64,000 nucleotides of DNA from CAVQZA01 sp963724805 (GTDB taxonomy: Bacteria; Actinomycetota; Thermoleophilia; Gaiellales; Gaiellaceae): contig CAVRWA010000006.1 in the NCBI GenBank assembly GCA_963724805.1, positions 68,081 through 132,080 of the forward strand. Reading direction: 5' to 3'. Each line of letters begins with the position of its first letter. Positions within the stretch are counted from its first letter, which is position 1. The position numbers were made by a program, and so were the translations under genes. This document shows positions 51,472 to 59,567 of the stretch, piece by piece. The notes under the pieces were generated by a model. It saw only the letters and a program-made list of their open reading frames with translations, was not told where the DNA came from and made no database searches.

Positions 51472-52104
51472 GTGACGGTGACCGTGAAGCTGTTCGCCGG
51501 CCTGCGGGAGCGCGCGGGCTGGTCGACCCGCGAGCTCGACGGGGTCGGGCAGGTTAGCGACGTCTGGGCAGCCCTCGACCTCGGCGAGGAGCCGCCCGGC
51601 CTCCTCTACGCGGTCAACAAGGCGTACGCGGAGCAGGATCTCGCGCTCGCCGACGGCGACGAGGTCGCGCTCATCCCGCCCGTCTCGGGCGGCGACTTCC
51701 GCCTCTCCGAGGAGCCGCTCGACCTCGCCGCCTGCGTGGCCGAGGTCGAGAGTGACGAGGCCGGCGCGATCGCGACGTTCGTCGGCACGACGCGGATCGC
51801 ATCGCGCGGCCGCACGGTCCACCACCTCGAGTACGAGGCCTACCCGAGCATGGCCGAGCAGGTCATGGGCGAGATCGCACACGAGTTGCGCGCCCGCCAC
51901 GATCTGATCGGGGTTGCGATCCACCACCGGGTCGGCGTGGTCGGGATCGGCGAGCCGAGCGTCGTGATCGCCGTCTCCTCCGCGCACCGCGCCGACGCGC
52001 TCGTCGCCTGCCACGAGGCGATCGACGCACTCAAGGAGCGCGTGCCGCTCTGGAAGAAAGAGGTCTACGAGGGCGGCGAAGAATGGATCGGAACCGGGTC
52101 GTAA
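51472..52104 (+). CDS. MoaD-MoaE fusion (molybdopterin synthase)
   Basis: The 210-residue protein joins a ubiquitin-like MoaD domain (1-74, VKLFAGLRERAGW to IPPVSGG) to MoaE (about 76-205, with ATFVGTTR, HHLEYEAYPSMAEQ, IHHRVGVVGIGEPSVVIAVS and VPLWKKEVYEGG). MoaD ends in Gly73-Gly74, normally a free C-terminus that carries the thiocarboxylate. In the fusion it is internal. In M. tuberculosis the MoaX fusion is cut after the Gly pair, so cleavage is expected here too. GTG at 51472; GTG 51478 is possible. It makes molybdopterin from cyclic pyranopterin. Confidence 0.9.
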   Translation: MTVTVKLFAGLRERAGWSTRELDGVGQVSDVWAALDLGEEPPGLLYAVNKAYAEQDLALADGDEVALIPPVSGGDFRLSEEPLDLAACVAEVESDEAGAIATFVGTTRIASRGRTVHHLEYEAYPSMAEQVMGEIAHELRARHDLIGVAIHHRVGVVGIGEPSVVIAVSSAHRADALVACHEAIDALKERVPLWKKEVYEGGEEWIGTGS

Positions 52105-52142
52105 GAGCCCAAAGGCCGTTCCAGCCGCTACAACTAGACGAG

Positions 52143-53015
52143 ATGACGGACCAGCAAGAGATCTGGCGCCCCTTCAAGGAGCTGAGCCCGGAGGAGCAGC
52201 GCGCGTTTCTCGAGCGCGTCGGCGAGCCCCACCGCGACTACGAGCCGATCCACCCCGGAGGCGGCACGAACTGGCGCAACATCGGGCGGAAGATCTGGGC
52301 GCCGTTCATCGCCGTGGGCGCCTTCCTCCTCAAGTTCGGCGCGGTCTTCTTCAAGCTCAACTTCGTCGTCGTCGCACTCTCGATGCTCGTCTCGATCGGC
52401 GGCTATGCGCTGCTCTGGGGCTGGCAGTTCGGGCTCGGCTTCGTCGCGCTGATCTTCTGCCACGAGATGGGGCACGTGCTCGAGGCGCGCCGCCAGGGCC
52501 TGCCGGTTTCCGCGCCGCTCTTCATCCCTTTCCTCGGCGCGATGATCACGATGAAGGAGATGCCGCACAACGCCTGGCGCGAGGCGCAGGTCGCGCTCGC
52601 CGGGCCGCTCGTCGGCTCGCTCGCGGCCGCAGCGTGCTGGGGGATCGGCGCGTACACCGACTCGAACTTCTGGCGCGCGCTCGCGTTCGCCGGCTTCTTC
52701 ATCAACCTCTTCAACCTGATCCCGATCGTGCCGCTCGACGGCGGCCGCGCGGTCGCGGCACTGCACCCCCTGGTCTGGGCGCTCGGGCTCGCCGCGCTCG
52801 TGGCTCTCGCCTTCTACAGGCCGAATCCGTTCCTCGTCCTGATCCTGTTCCTCGGCGCGCTCGAGGTCTCGCGGCGCTGGCGCAACCGGCACGACGCGGA
52901 GATGCAGGCGTACTACCACGTGAAGCCGGGCCAGCGGGTCGCCGTCGCGGTCGTCTACCTCGGCCTCGCCGCCGCGCTCGTGCTGGGAATGGCAGCGACC
53001 CAGGTGCCGCACTGA
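52143..53015 (+). CDS. Site-2 protease-like M50 membrane metalloprotease
   Basis: The 290-residue integral membrane zinc protease has the catalytic HEMGH at residues 107-111, followed by VLEARRQGLPVSAPLF, and the third ligand in NLIPIVPLDGGRAV (Asp199) in the last helices. Five or six helices are predicted. M50 proteins cleave membrane-embedded anti-sigma factors or signal remnants; the target here is unknown. ATG at 52143; an upstream ATG at 52083 in the same frame lies inside moaDE. Its stop overlaps the LOG gene's presumed CTG. Confidence 0.9.
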   Translation: MTDQQEIWRPFKELSPEEQRAFLERVGEPHRDYEPIHPGGGTNWRNIGRKIWAPFIAVGAFLLKFGAVFFKLNFVVVALSMLVSIGGYALLWGWQFGLGFVALIFCHEMGHVLEARRQGLPVSAPLFIPFLGAMITMKEMPHNAWREAQVALAGPLVGSLAAAACWGIGAYTDSNFWRALAFAGFFINLFNLIPIVPLDGGRAVAALHPLVWALGLAALVALAFYRPNPFLVLILFLGALEVSRRWRNRHDAEMQAYYHVKPGQRVAVAVVYLGLAAALVLGMAATQVPH

Positions 53016-53659
53016 GCGTCGAGGAGCGCCACCTCGACGCGATCAGGGACGAGTTCCTGCGCGGCTTCGAGGCAGTGGGCCGGATCGACCGGCCCGCGGT
53101 GACATTCTTTGGCTCGGCGAGGGCGAAGGAGGGCAGCGTCGCCTACGACGGCGCGCGGGCCGTGGGGCGCCTGTTCGCGGAGAAGGGCTTCGCGGTCGTC
53201 ACCGGCGGCGGCCCCGGCGTGATGGAGGCGGGCAACCGCGGCTGCCAGGAGGGCGGCGGGCTGTCGATCGGCTTCAACATCGAGTTGCCGCACGAGCAGG
53301 GCACGAACCCCTACCTCGACATCTCGCTCGCCTTCCAGCATTTCTACGCGCGCAAGACGATGTTCGTGAAGGCGGCGATGGGCTTCGTGATCTTCCCCGG
53401 CGGCTTCGGGACGCTCGACGAGCTGTTCGAGTCGCTGACGCTGCTCCAGACCGGGACGATCGCGCACTTCCCGATCGTCCTCTTCGACGAGCACTACTGG
53501 CGGGAGCTGCTCCGCTGGACAGAGGAGGAGCTGCTCGCGCACGGGATGGTCTCCGCGGAGGACCTGACCCTGCTCTCGGTCACGAGCGACCCGGGAGCGA
53601 CGGTCGAGTCGGTGCTCGCTTGCTACGAGCGCCGCTGCGGGCACGTGCTCGCGGCGTAA
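53012..53659 (+). CDS. LOG-family protein (TIGR00730), presumed CTG start
   Basis: The 215-residue Rossmann-fold protein has TFFGSARAKEGSVAYDGARA, VVTGGGPGVMEAGNRGCQEG and VIFPGGFGTLDELFESLTLLQ, the GGGxGxM and PGGxGTxxE motifs of LOG/lysine-decarboxylase-like proteins. Characterised LOG enzymes release cytokinin bases or nucleobases from nucleoside monophosphates. The family N-terminal helix (DAIRDEFLRGFEAVGRI) begins upstream of the first GTG at 53078. In frame only the CTG at 53012 remains, overlapping the protease TGA as CTGA, like the GTGA/ATGA overlaps elsewhere in the window. Confidence 0.85.
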   Translation: MSVEERHLDAIRDEFLRGFEAVGRIDRPAVTFFGSARAKEGSVAYDGARAVGRLFAEKGFAVVTGGGPGVMEAGNRGCQEGGGLSIGFNIELPHEQGTNPYLDISLAFQHFYARKTMFVKAAMGFVIFPGGFGTLDELFESLTLLQTGTIAHFPIVLFDEHYWRELLRWTEEELLAHGMVSAEDLTLLSVTSDPGATVESVLACYERRCGHVLAA

Positions 53660-53751
53660 AGCGACCCCGCGACACCAGGAAGACGAGCCTGCACAGGCGG
53701 CGCCTAGCAGGCACGCGGCCATTAGCGACGCGTCCAGGGGTCTCGCGTCCA

Positions 53752-53822
53752 GGGTCTGACCCCGCCGAGGCGGGCCGATCTCGCTCTGTGCAGGGAAAAC
53801 GTGATCGATCGGGGTCAGACCC
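53752..53822. repeat. 13-bp perfect inverted repeat (GGGTCTGACCCCG) between LOG and VanW genes
   Basis: GGGTCTGACCCCG (53752-53764) and CGGGGTCAGACCC (53810-53822) are perfect complements separated by 45 bases. GCGTCCAGGG occurs twice just before (about 53730 and 53745). The 213-base gap holds no gene. The ends share the TGACCCC core with the 48-kb repeats, suggesting one family of dispersed elements. It may also end transcription of the convergent genes. Confidence 0.6.
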
Positions 53823-53872
53823 GCGAACAAGTATGTGACGAAACATCCACGGACGTGGCCGGCGAGGACGCG

Positions 53873-55624
53873 TCAGACCTTCGGCAGGACGAAGTACGGG
53901 CCCGGCGGGTGGCCGCCCGGGCCGTACACCGTCGTCGCGCCGTCGGGGATGTACGTCGAGCGGAACGAGTCGCGGCGCAGCACCTTCCCGCCCTGGTAGA
54001 CCGTGCGCTGAACGGTGACCGAGAAGCCGTCGGCTCCCGAGCCCGAGACGACCTTCACCGAGCCGGCCGGCGCCGCTGGATCGATCGCATAGCTCATCGT
54101 CGGCGCGGTGAAGTTCTCCTTGGAGCCGGTCTCGGCGACGACGCGGCGGCCCTGCGGCGTCCCCCAGAAGGTGAACGTCAGCGTCTGGTCCGTGTAGGTC
54201 GTCGTGATCAGGATCCCGTGCTTCAGGTCGTTGCGGAAGACGAGGTCGGGGCCGCCCCACGAGACCGTCGCGTCCCGCCCGAGCGGGTAGTGGCTCAGGT
54301 ACAGGTTGTGGTTCGTCCGCTCGAGGATCGGCAGGCCGGTCTCGAAGGCGTCGTTGAAGAGCGTCGTCGCTGTCTGGCAGACGCCGCCGCCGATCGACGG
54401 CAGGACGAGGCTGCCGATGATCATCTGGCCCTCGAGGAAGCCGCGCTCGGCCGTTCGCGGGCCGACGACCTCATTGAAGGAGAACGTTGCCCCAGGCTTC
54501 ACGATCGTGCCGTCGATGAAGTCCGCCATCAGGTGGACGTTGTGGATCCGGTTGGACGACGAGGCGCCCATCTCGGTCGTGAACGAGACGAGCTTCCTGG
54601 TGATCCCGAGCTTGCGAAGCGACTGCGTCGTCACCTCCGGCTGCACCGGGGCGAGCGTGACGTCGGCGATCCGGCCGGTGGCGCCGTAGGTTGCCGCCGC
54701 GAGCGCCGAGGCCGTCGCCTCGGGATCCAGGTCGTTGCCGAGACGTGCGGGAACGAGCCGAACGCGCTTGCCGTCCGGGGCCAGGCGCGCGTTCACGGCG
54801 CGTCGTCTCCAGGGACGCACGAACGGCTTCACGACATCGGCGACGGCGGCGGGAGCGAACGCGGCGTCGAGCTCCCTGCCCTGCGGCTGGAAGCGGAGCA
54901 TCCGCGCGAGCCGGTCGGGCCCGAGTGAGCCGAGCGAGGTGCCCGCATAGCGGAGCTGGACCGGGCCCGAGAGGACGGAGCGCGCGCGGGCCGCCGCCGC
55001 GGTCGCGGCTTCCGTCGAGACGACCGGGGCGGCCCGCCTGTAGCGGACGACGATCGTGCTGCGCCCGCTCGAGACGTGTCGGTCGAGCGCGTCGAGGAAT
55101 GCGCGCTGGTCGACGCGCGTGCCCGCGCGCGCGGGATGGACGACCGGCTGGAGCCCGTCGAGCGTCACCGTCGCAGACGCCGAGGGACGGCCGTAGCCGT
55201 CGAGCCTCGCGAAGAGCGCGCCCGCGGCCTTGCGTCGCAGCACGAGCACCGGTGCGACGTCACGGCTCGCCGGGAGCGGCGAGAGCAGCGAGAGGGACCG
55301 CGAGACCACCGAGCCACGCCCCGCCTGCAGGGCTGCGGTTGCCGTCGCTGCCGAGTCGACGCGGAGCACGCTGGCGGGAACCAGGCTCAGCCGGCGGCCC
55401 TCCGCGACGACGGTCACCGGAGCAGCGAGCCGAGGCGCCGCCGCGCGCTCGATCCGGGCCGCGGCCTCCGTCGCGCCGCTGCCGGAGACGTCCGCGCCAA
55501 GCACCCGCACGCCCGGCAGCGCCTCGTGCTCGTACATGTGCCCGCGCAGCGTGTAGACGCCGACCGCGAGCCCGGCTGCTGCAGCCAGGAAGAACAGGGC
55601 GAAAAGGACGGGCCGGAGACGCAT
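53873..55624 (-). CDS. VanW family protein with peptidoglycan-binding-like domains
   Basis: The 583-residue protein has an N-terminal membrane anchor (LRPVLFALFFLAAAAGLAVGV). Two repeats of the putative peptidoglycan-binding type follow (about 40-350, with LVPASVLRVDSAAT and RLVPARLGNDLDPEATASAL). The VanW domain follows (LVSFTTEMGASSSNRIHNVH, KPGATFSFNEVVGPRTAERG, GGGVCQTATTLFNDAFETG) with one conserved Cys. VanW domains occur in glycopeptide-resistance clusters, but the biochemical role is unclear. An extracytoplasmic, wall-facing position is inferred. ATG at 55624. It is divergent from selA by 36 bases. Confidence 0.85.
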   Translation of the reverse strand: MRLRPVLFALFFLAAAAGLAVGVYTLRGHMYEHEALPGVRVLGADVSGSGATEAAARIERAAAPRLAAPVTVVAEGRRLSLVPASVLRVDSAATATAALQAGRGSVVSRSLSLLSPLPASRDVAPVLVLRRKAAGALFARLDGYGRPSASATVTLDGLQPVVHPARAGTRVDQRAFLDALDRHVSSGRSTIVVRYRRAAPVVSTEAATAAAARARSVLSGPVQLRYAGTSLGSLGPDRLARMLRFQPQGRELDAAFAPAAVADVVKPFVRPWRRRAVNARLAPDGKRVRLVPARLGNDLDPEATASALAAATYGATGRIADVTLAPVQPEVTTQSLRKLGITRKLVSFTTEMGASSSNRIHNVHLMADFIDGTIVKPGATFSFNEVVGPRTAERGFLEGQMIIGSLVLPSIGGGVCQTATTLFNDAFETGLPILERTNHNLYLSHYPLGRDATVSWGGPDLVFRNDLKHGILITTTYTDQTLTFTFWGTPQGRRVVAETGSKENFTAPTMSYAIDPAAPAGSVKVVSGSGADGFSVTVQRTVYQGGKVLRRDSFRSTYIPDGATTVYGPGGHPPGPYFVLPKV

Positions 55625-55660
55625 CGGCCGGGCAAAGTGTAGCGCCGTACACTTGGCGCC

Positions 55661-56959
55661 ATGAGGCTTCGCGACCTGCCCTCGGTGGACGAGCTGCTGC
55701 GGGACGAGCGGCTCGCCTCGGTTCCGCACGAGCCCGCGCTCGCCGCGGCACGCGAGGCGCTCTCGCGCGCGCGTGAAGAGATCCGTGCCGGCGCGGAGCC
55801 GGGCGACCTCGTCGAGCGCACCCTCGCCGAGCTCGAGTCCGCGCGGGCGCCGCGGCTGCGCCGCGCGCTCAACGCGACCGGCGTGATCGTCCACACCAAC
55901 CTCGGCCGTGCCCCGCTCGCCGAGGCCGCGCTCGAACGGGTCGTCGAGGTCGGCCGCGGCTACTCGAACCTCGAGCTCGAGCTCGAGGCGGGAACGCGCG
56001 GCTCGAGACAGGACCACCTGGCCGACATCCTCCGCCGTCTCACCGGCGCCGAGGCCGCGCTCGTCGTCAACAACTGCGCGGGCGCGCTGCTGCTCGCGCT
56101 CGCCGCGCTCGCCGCGGGACGCGAGGTGCTGGTCTCGCGCGGGGAGCTGATCGAGATCGGCGACGGCTTCCGCATCCCCGACGTGCTGGAGCACTCGGGC
56201 GCGCGCCTCGTCGAGGTCGGGACGACGAACCGCACCCGCGCCGCCGACTACGAGCGGGCGGTCGGGCCCGAGACGGCGGCACTGCTCGCCGTGCACCAGT
56301 CGAACTTCCGGGTCGTCGGCTTCACCGAGCGGCCGAGGCTCGCCGAGCTTGCCGCCGTCGCCGCCCGTCACGCCCTGCCGCTCGTCGACGACCTCGGCTC
56401 GGGCGCGTTCGCGCCGTTCGAGGACGAGCCGACGGCGCGGGAGAGCCTCGCCGCGGGCGCCGACCTCGTCACCTTCTCGGGTGACAAGCTCCTCGGCGGG
56501 CCGCAGGCGGGGATCGTCGTCGGGGGCGCCGACCTGGTCGAGCGCCTCCGCCGCCACCCGCTCCAGCGCGCACTCCGCGCTGACAAGCTCACGCTCGCGG
56601 CGCTCGAGGGGACGTTCGCGCTCTACCTCGACCCCGAGCGCGCGGCGTGGGAGGTGCCGGTGCTGCGGATGCTGCGCGAGCCCGTCGAGACGGTGCGCAG
56701 GAGGGCCGAGCGCCTGGCAGAGCTCGTCGGCGGCTCGCTCGAGGAGACCGTCGCCCGTGTCGGTGGCGGCGCGCTGCCGCTCGCGGAGCTGCCGAGCTTC
56801 GCCTGCGCCGTCGAGGAGGAGCTGGCCGCCCCGCTCCGCCGCGGCGAGCCGCCCGTCGTCGGCGTCGTCCGCGACGGACGCTGCCTGCTCGACTGCCGCA
56901 CGCTCGCCGACGCCGAGGTGGACGAGGCTGCAGCTGCGGTCGCCCGCGCCCGCGGATGA
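55661..56959 (+). CDS. selA: L-seryl-tRNA(Sec) selenium transferase SelA
   Basis: The 432-residue PLP enzyme converts Ser-tRNA(Sec) to Sec-tRNA(Sec) using selenophosphate. It has RLRDLPSVDELLRDERLAS (N-terminal tRNA-binding region), ALNATGVIVHTNLGRAPLAE, YSNLELELEAGTRGSR, VVNNCAGALLLALAAL and the PLP lysine in FSGDKLLGGPQAGIVVG. Length fits the family. ATG at 55661. Its stop overlaps the methyltransferase start (ATGA), and selB follows, so selenocysteine incorporation is encoded in this operon. selD and the tRNA-Sec gene are not in the window. Confidence 0.95.
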   Translation: MRLRDLPSVDELLRDERLASVPHEPALAAAREALSRAREEIRAGAEPGDLVERTLAELESARAPRLRRALNATGVIVHTNLGRAPLAEAALERVVEVGRGYSNLELELEAGTRGSRQDHLADILRRLTGAEAALVVNNCAGALLLALAALAAGREVLVSRGELIEIGDGFRIPDVLEHSGARLVEVGTTNRTRAADYERAVGPETAALLAVHQSNFRVVGFTERPRLAELAAVAARHALPLVDDLGSGAFAPFEDEPTARESLAAGADLVTFSGDKLLGGPQAGIVVGGADLVERLRRHPLQRALRADKLTLAALEGTFALYLDPERAAWEVPVLRMLREPVETVRRRAERLAELVGGSLEETVARVGGGALPLAELPSFACAVEEELAAPLRRGEPPVVGVVRDGRCLLDCRTLADAEVDEAAAAVARARG

Positions 56960-57909
56960 GCGAGCCCTCGCCCGAGGCGCGGCTCTGGGACCTGATGCAG
57001 GGGGCGCTCGCGACCCGTGCCCTCGGGATCGTCGCCGACCTTCGCATCGCCGATGCGCTCGCCGACGGGCCCCGGCCCGTGACCGAGTTCGCGACCGAGA
57101 CCGGGGCGAGCGCCGCCTTCCTGCGCCACATCCTGCGCGCGCTCGCGAGCGATGGGGTCTTTGTCGAGACCTCGCCGGGCGTCTTCGGCAACACGGATGC
57201 GTCCGAGCTGCTGAGGGTGGACGCGACGCGCGACCTTGCCCACCTCTACGGCGGCGTATGGCATCGTGCCGCCGGCGCGCTCGACGCCGGGACGGACGCG
57301 GTCGCCTTCGAGCACGCCTACGGCAGCGACTTTTGGGCGTGGCTCGCCGCGCATCCGGAGGAACGAGCCGCATTCGACCGGGCCATGGTCGACGGGCTGG
57401 AGCGACGGGTCGAGCGGCTCGCCGCGCTCGACTGGCGCGGCGACGAAACCGTCGTGGACGTCGGCGGCGGCAACGGCTCACTGCTCGCTGCGCTACTCGC
57501 CCGGCAGCCCGGGCTGCGCGGGATCGTGTTCGACCTGCAGGAGACCGTTCGCGACGAGGCGAGCCTCGGCGACCGGATCGAGTTCGTCGCCGGCAGCTTC
57601 TTCGAGAGCGTGCCGCCCGGCGATGTGTACGTCCTCTCGACGGTACTCCACAACTGGCCGGACGAGCAGGCGGCCGCGATCCTCCGCACGATCCGCGCCG
57701 CGGCGCCCGACCACGGGCGACTGCTCGTGATCGACGCGGTGATGCCGCCGGGGAACGAGCCCGACGGCAGGCACCGGTTCGCCCTGCTCGGGCTCTCGCT
57801 CTTCGGGAGCCGCGAGCGCGACGAGACGCAGTGGCTCGAGCTTTTCGCGGGAACGGATTTCGAGCTCGTGCGGATCCAGGACGGCCTGATCGAGGCCCGA
57901 TGCCGCTGA
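56956..57909 (+). CDS. SAM-dependent O-methyltransferase-like protein between selA and selB
   Basis: The 317 residues resemble the acetylserotonin/COMT-type methyltransferase family. The N-terminal dimerisation winged helix is about 1-110 (LWDLMQGALATRALGIVADL and GASAAFLRHILRALASDGVF). The SAM domain has TVVDVGGGNGSLLAALLARQ, FDLQETV, DRIEFVAGSFFESVP and STVLHNWPDEQAAAIL; the HNW-D motif carries the catalytic His of O-methyltransferases. The ATG at 56956 overlaps selA (ATGA), and its end overlaps selB by 10 bases. It is thus strictly coupled to selenocysteine genes, which is not a standard arrangement. Substrate unknown; a selenium-linked role is only inference. Confidence 0.88.
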   Translation: MSEPSPEARLWDLMQGALATRALGIVADLRIADALADGPRPVTEFATETGASAAFLRHILRALASDGVFVETSPGVFGNTDASELLRVDATRDLAHLYGGVWHRAAGALDAGTDAVAFEHAYGSDFWAWLAAHPEERAAFDRAMVDGLERRVERLAALDWRGDETVVDVGGGNGSLLAALLARQPGLRGIVFDLQETVRDEASLGDRIEFVAGSFFESVPPGDVYVLSTVLHNWPDEQAAAILRTIRAAAPDHGRLLVIDAVMPPGNEPDGRHRFALLGLSLFGSRERDETQWLELFAGTDFELVRIQDGLIEARCR

Positions 57910-59567
57910 CCGTCGGCACGGCGGGCCACATCGACCACGGCAAGACCTGGCTCGTCCGGGCCCTCACCGGCAAGGACACCGACCGGCTGCCGGAGGAGCG
58001 CGAGCGCGGGATCTCGATCGACCTCGGCTACGCGCCGCTCGAGTTGCCCGACGGGCGGCGGCTCTCGCTGATCGACGTGCCGGGCCACGAGCGCTTCGTC
58101 CGCACGATGGTCGCCGGCGCGACCGGGATAGACCTCTTCCTGCTCGTGATCGACGCGGGCGAAGGCGCGCGGCCTCAGACCTACGAGCACCTCGGCATCC
58201 TGCGCCTGCTCGGGATCGAGCGCGGGGTCGTCGCCGTCACGAAGGCCGACGCGGTCGACGAAGAGACGCTCGAGCTCGCTCTCGAGGAGGCACGCGAGCT
58301 CGTGCCCGAGGCGGAGGTCGTCGCCGTCAGTGCGAAGACCGGTGACGGGCTCGACGAGCTGCGGGCGGCTCTGGCGCGCGCGGCCGTCGAGCGGGAGCCC
58401 GGCGACCGGCCCACACGTCTTTTCGTCGACCGGGTCTTCACGCTCCGTGGGATCGGCACCGTCGCGACCGGGACGCTCTGGTCGGGCTCGATCGGCGAGG
58501 GCGACGCCCTGTGCGCGGAGCCCGCCGGGATCGACGTGCGCGTGCGGAGCGTCCAGGTGCACGACCGGCCGGTCGACCGCGCCGAGGCGGGCCAGCGGGT
58601 CGCGGTCGCGCTGCCCGGCGTCGAGCGGGGCCGCCTGCACCGCGGCGACGCCCTCGTCGAGCCGGGCGCCTACAGGCCGAGCTACCGGCTCGACGTCGTG
58701 CTCGCGGAGCTGGAGGAGATCCCCGGCGGCGCGCGCGTCCACGTCCACCACGGCACCTCGGCCTCACCGGCCCGTGTCGTACGCGCGGGCGAGCGCTATG
58801 CACAGTTGCGGCTCGCGGTGCCGTTCGTCGCGGCGCGCGGCGACCGCGTCGTGATCAGGAACGGCGGCACACTAGGCGGCGGCCTCGTGCTCGACCCGCA
58901 GCCGCCGCGCAGCCTCGACCCCGAGCGGCTCGAGCGGATCGAGCGCGGCGACGTCGCCGCGACGGTGTTCGCTCCGGTGCGGGAGGAGTCGCTCCGACGC
59001 CTGCTCGACGGCCGTGAGCCCGACGGTGTCGAGCGCGCCGGCGGCTGGCTGTTCTCCGCGGCCTGGCTCGAGCAGCTGAATGGGGACCTCCGCGACCGGA
59101 TCGCGGCCGCCGACCCGCTCGATCCGGGCGTGCCCCCTCCCGCCGAGCCGTGGGCCGAGGCGATCATGCCGCTGCTCGGGCTCGAGCGTCGCGGCGCGAA
59201 GCTCTACCTCCCCGGGGCCGCCGCCTCGCTCGGAGACCGCGCGGCCGATGCGGCCGAGCTCGAGGCCCGCCTCGGCGCCGAGCCGATCAAGGTCGACGAC
59301 CGCCGCCTCGCCGCGTTCCTCGAGCAGCAGGGCAAACTCGTCCGGGTCGGCGACGGCTACGCGATCTCGGCCGCCGCCTACGAAGAGGCGAAGCGGCTCC
59401 TGCTGGAGGAGTGCGCAGCAGCGGGCTCGATCACGCTCGCCCGCTTCCGGGACCTCACGGGCAGCGGCCGGCGCAACGCGCAACTCCTGCTCGAGCGCTT
59501 CGACGCCGACGGGCTGACGCGGCGGGTGGGCGACGCGCGTGTGCTCCGCCGCGCCGCGAAGGCCTAG
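57900..59567 (+). CDS. selB: Selenocysteine-specific translation elongation factor SelB
   Basis: GTPase of 555 residues that delivers Sec-tRNA to UGA codons next to a SECIS element. G1 is GTAGHIDHGKTWLVRALTG, G3 SLIDVPGHERFVRTM, G4 VAVTKADAVD. The EF-Tu-like domains 2 and 3 follow (FVDRVFTLRGIGTVATGTLW). The C-terminal winged helices (about 380-555, with SITLARFRDLTGSGRRNAQL) bind the SECIS in known SelB. Slightly shorter than E. coli SelB (614) but all domains are present. ATG at 57900 inside the methyltransferase end. Its stop overlaps the convergent membrane gene by four bases. Confidence 0.95.
   Translation: MPLTVGTAGHIDHGKTWLVRALTGKDTDRLPEERERGISIDLGYAPLELPDGRRLSLIDVPGHERFVRTMVAGATGIDLFLLVIDAGEGARPQTYEHLGILRLLGIERGVVAVTKADAVDEETLELALEEARELVPEAEVVAVSAKTGDGLDELRAALARAAVEREPGDRPTRLFVDRVFTLRGIGTVATGTLWSGSIGEGDALCAEPAGIDVRVRSVQVHDRPVDRAEAGQRVAVALPGVERGRLHRGDALVEPGAYRPSYRLDVVLAELEEIPGGARVHVHHGTSASPARVVRAGERYAQLRLAVPFVAARGDRVVIRNGGTLGGGLVLDPQPPRSLDPERLERIERGDVAATVFAPVREESLRRLLDGREPDGVERAGGWLFSAAWLEQLNGDLRDRIAAADPLDPGVPPPAEPWAEAIMPLLGLERRGAKLYLPGAAASLGDRAADAAELEARLGAEPIKVDDRRLAAFLEQQGKLVRVGDGYAISAAAYEEAKRLLLEECAAAGSITLARFRDLTGSGRRNAQLLLERFDADGLTRRVGDARVLRRAAKA

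Noticed and set aside
53873..57979. 1368-codon minus-strand open frame extending beyond the VanW gene
   Set aside because: The part upstream of 55624 is antisense to selA and the methyltransferase, whose motifs are intact. The VanW protein has its own signal anchor at 55624.
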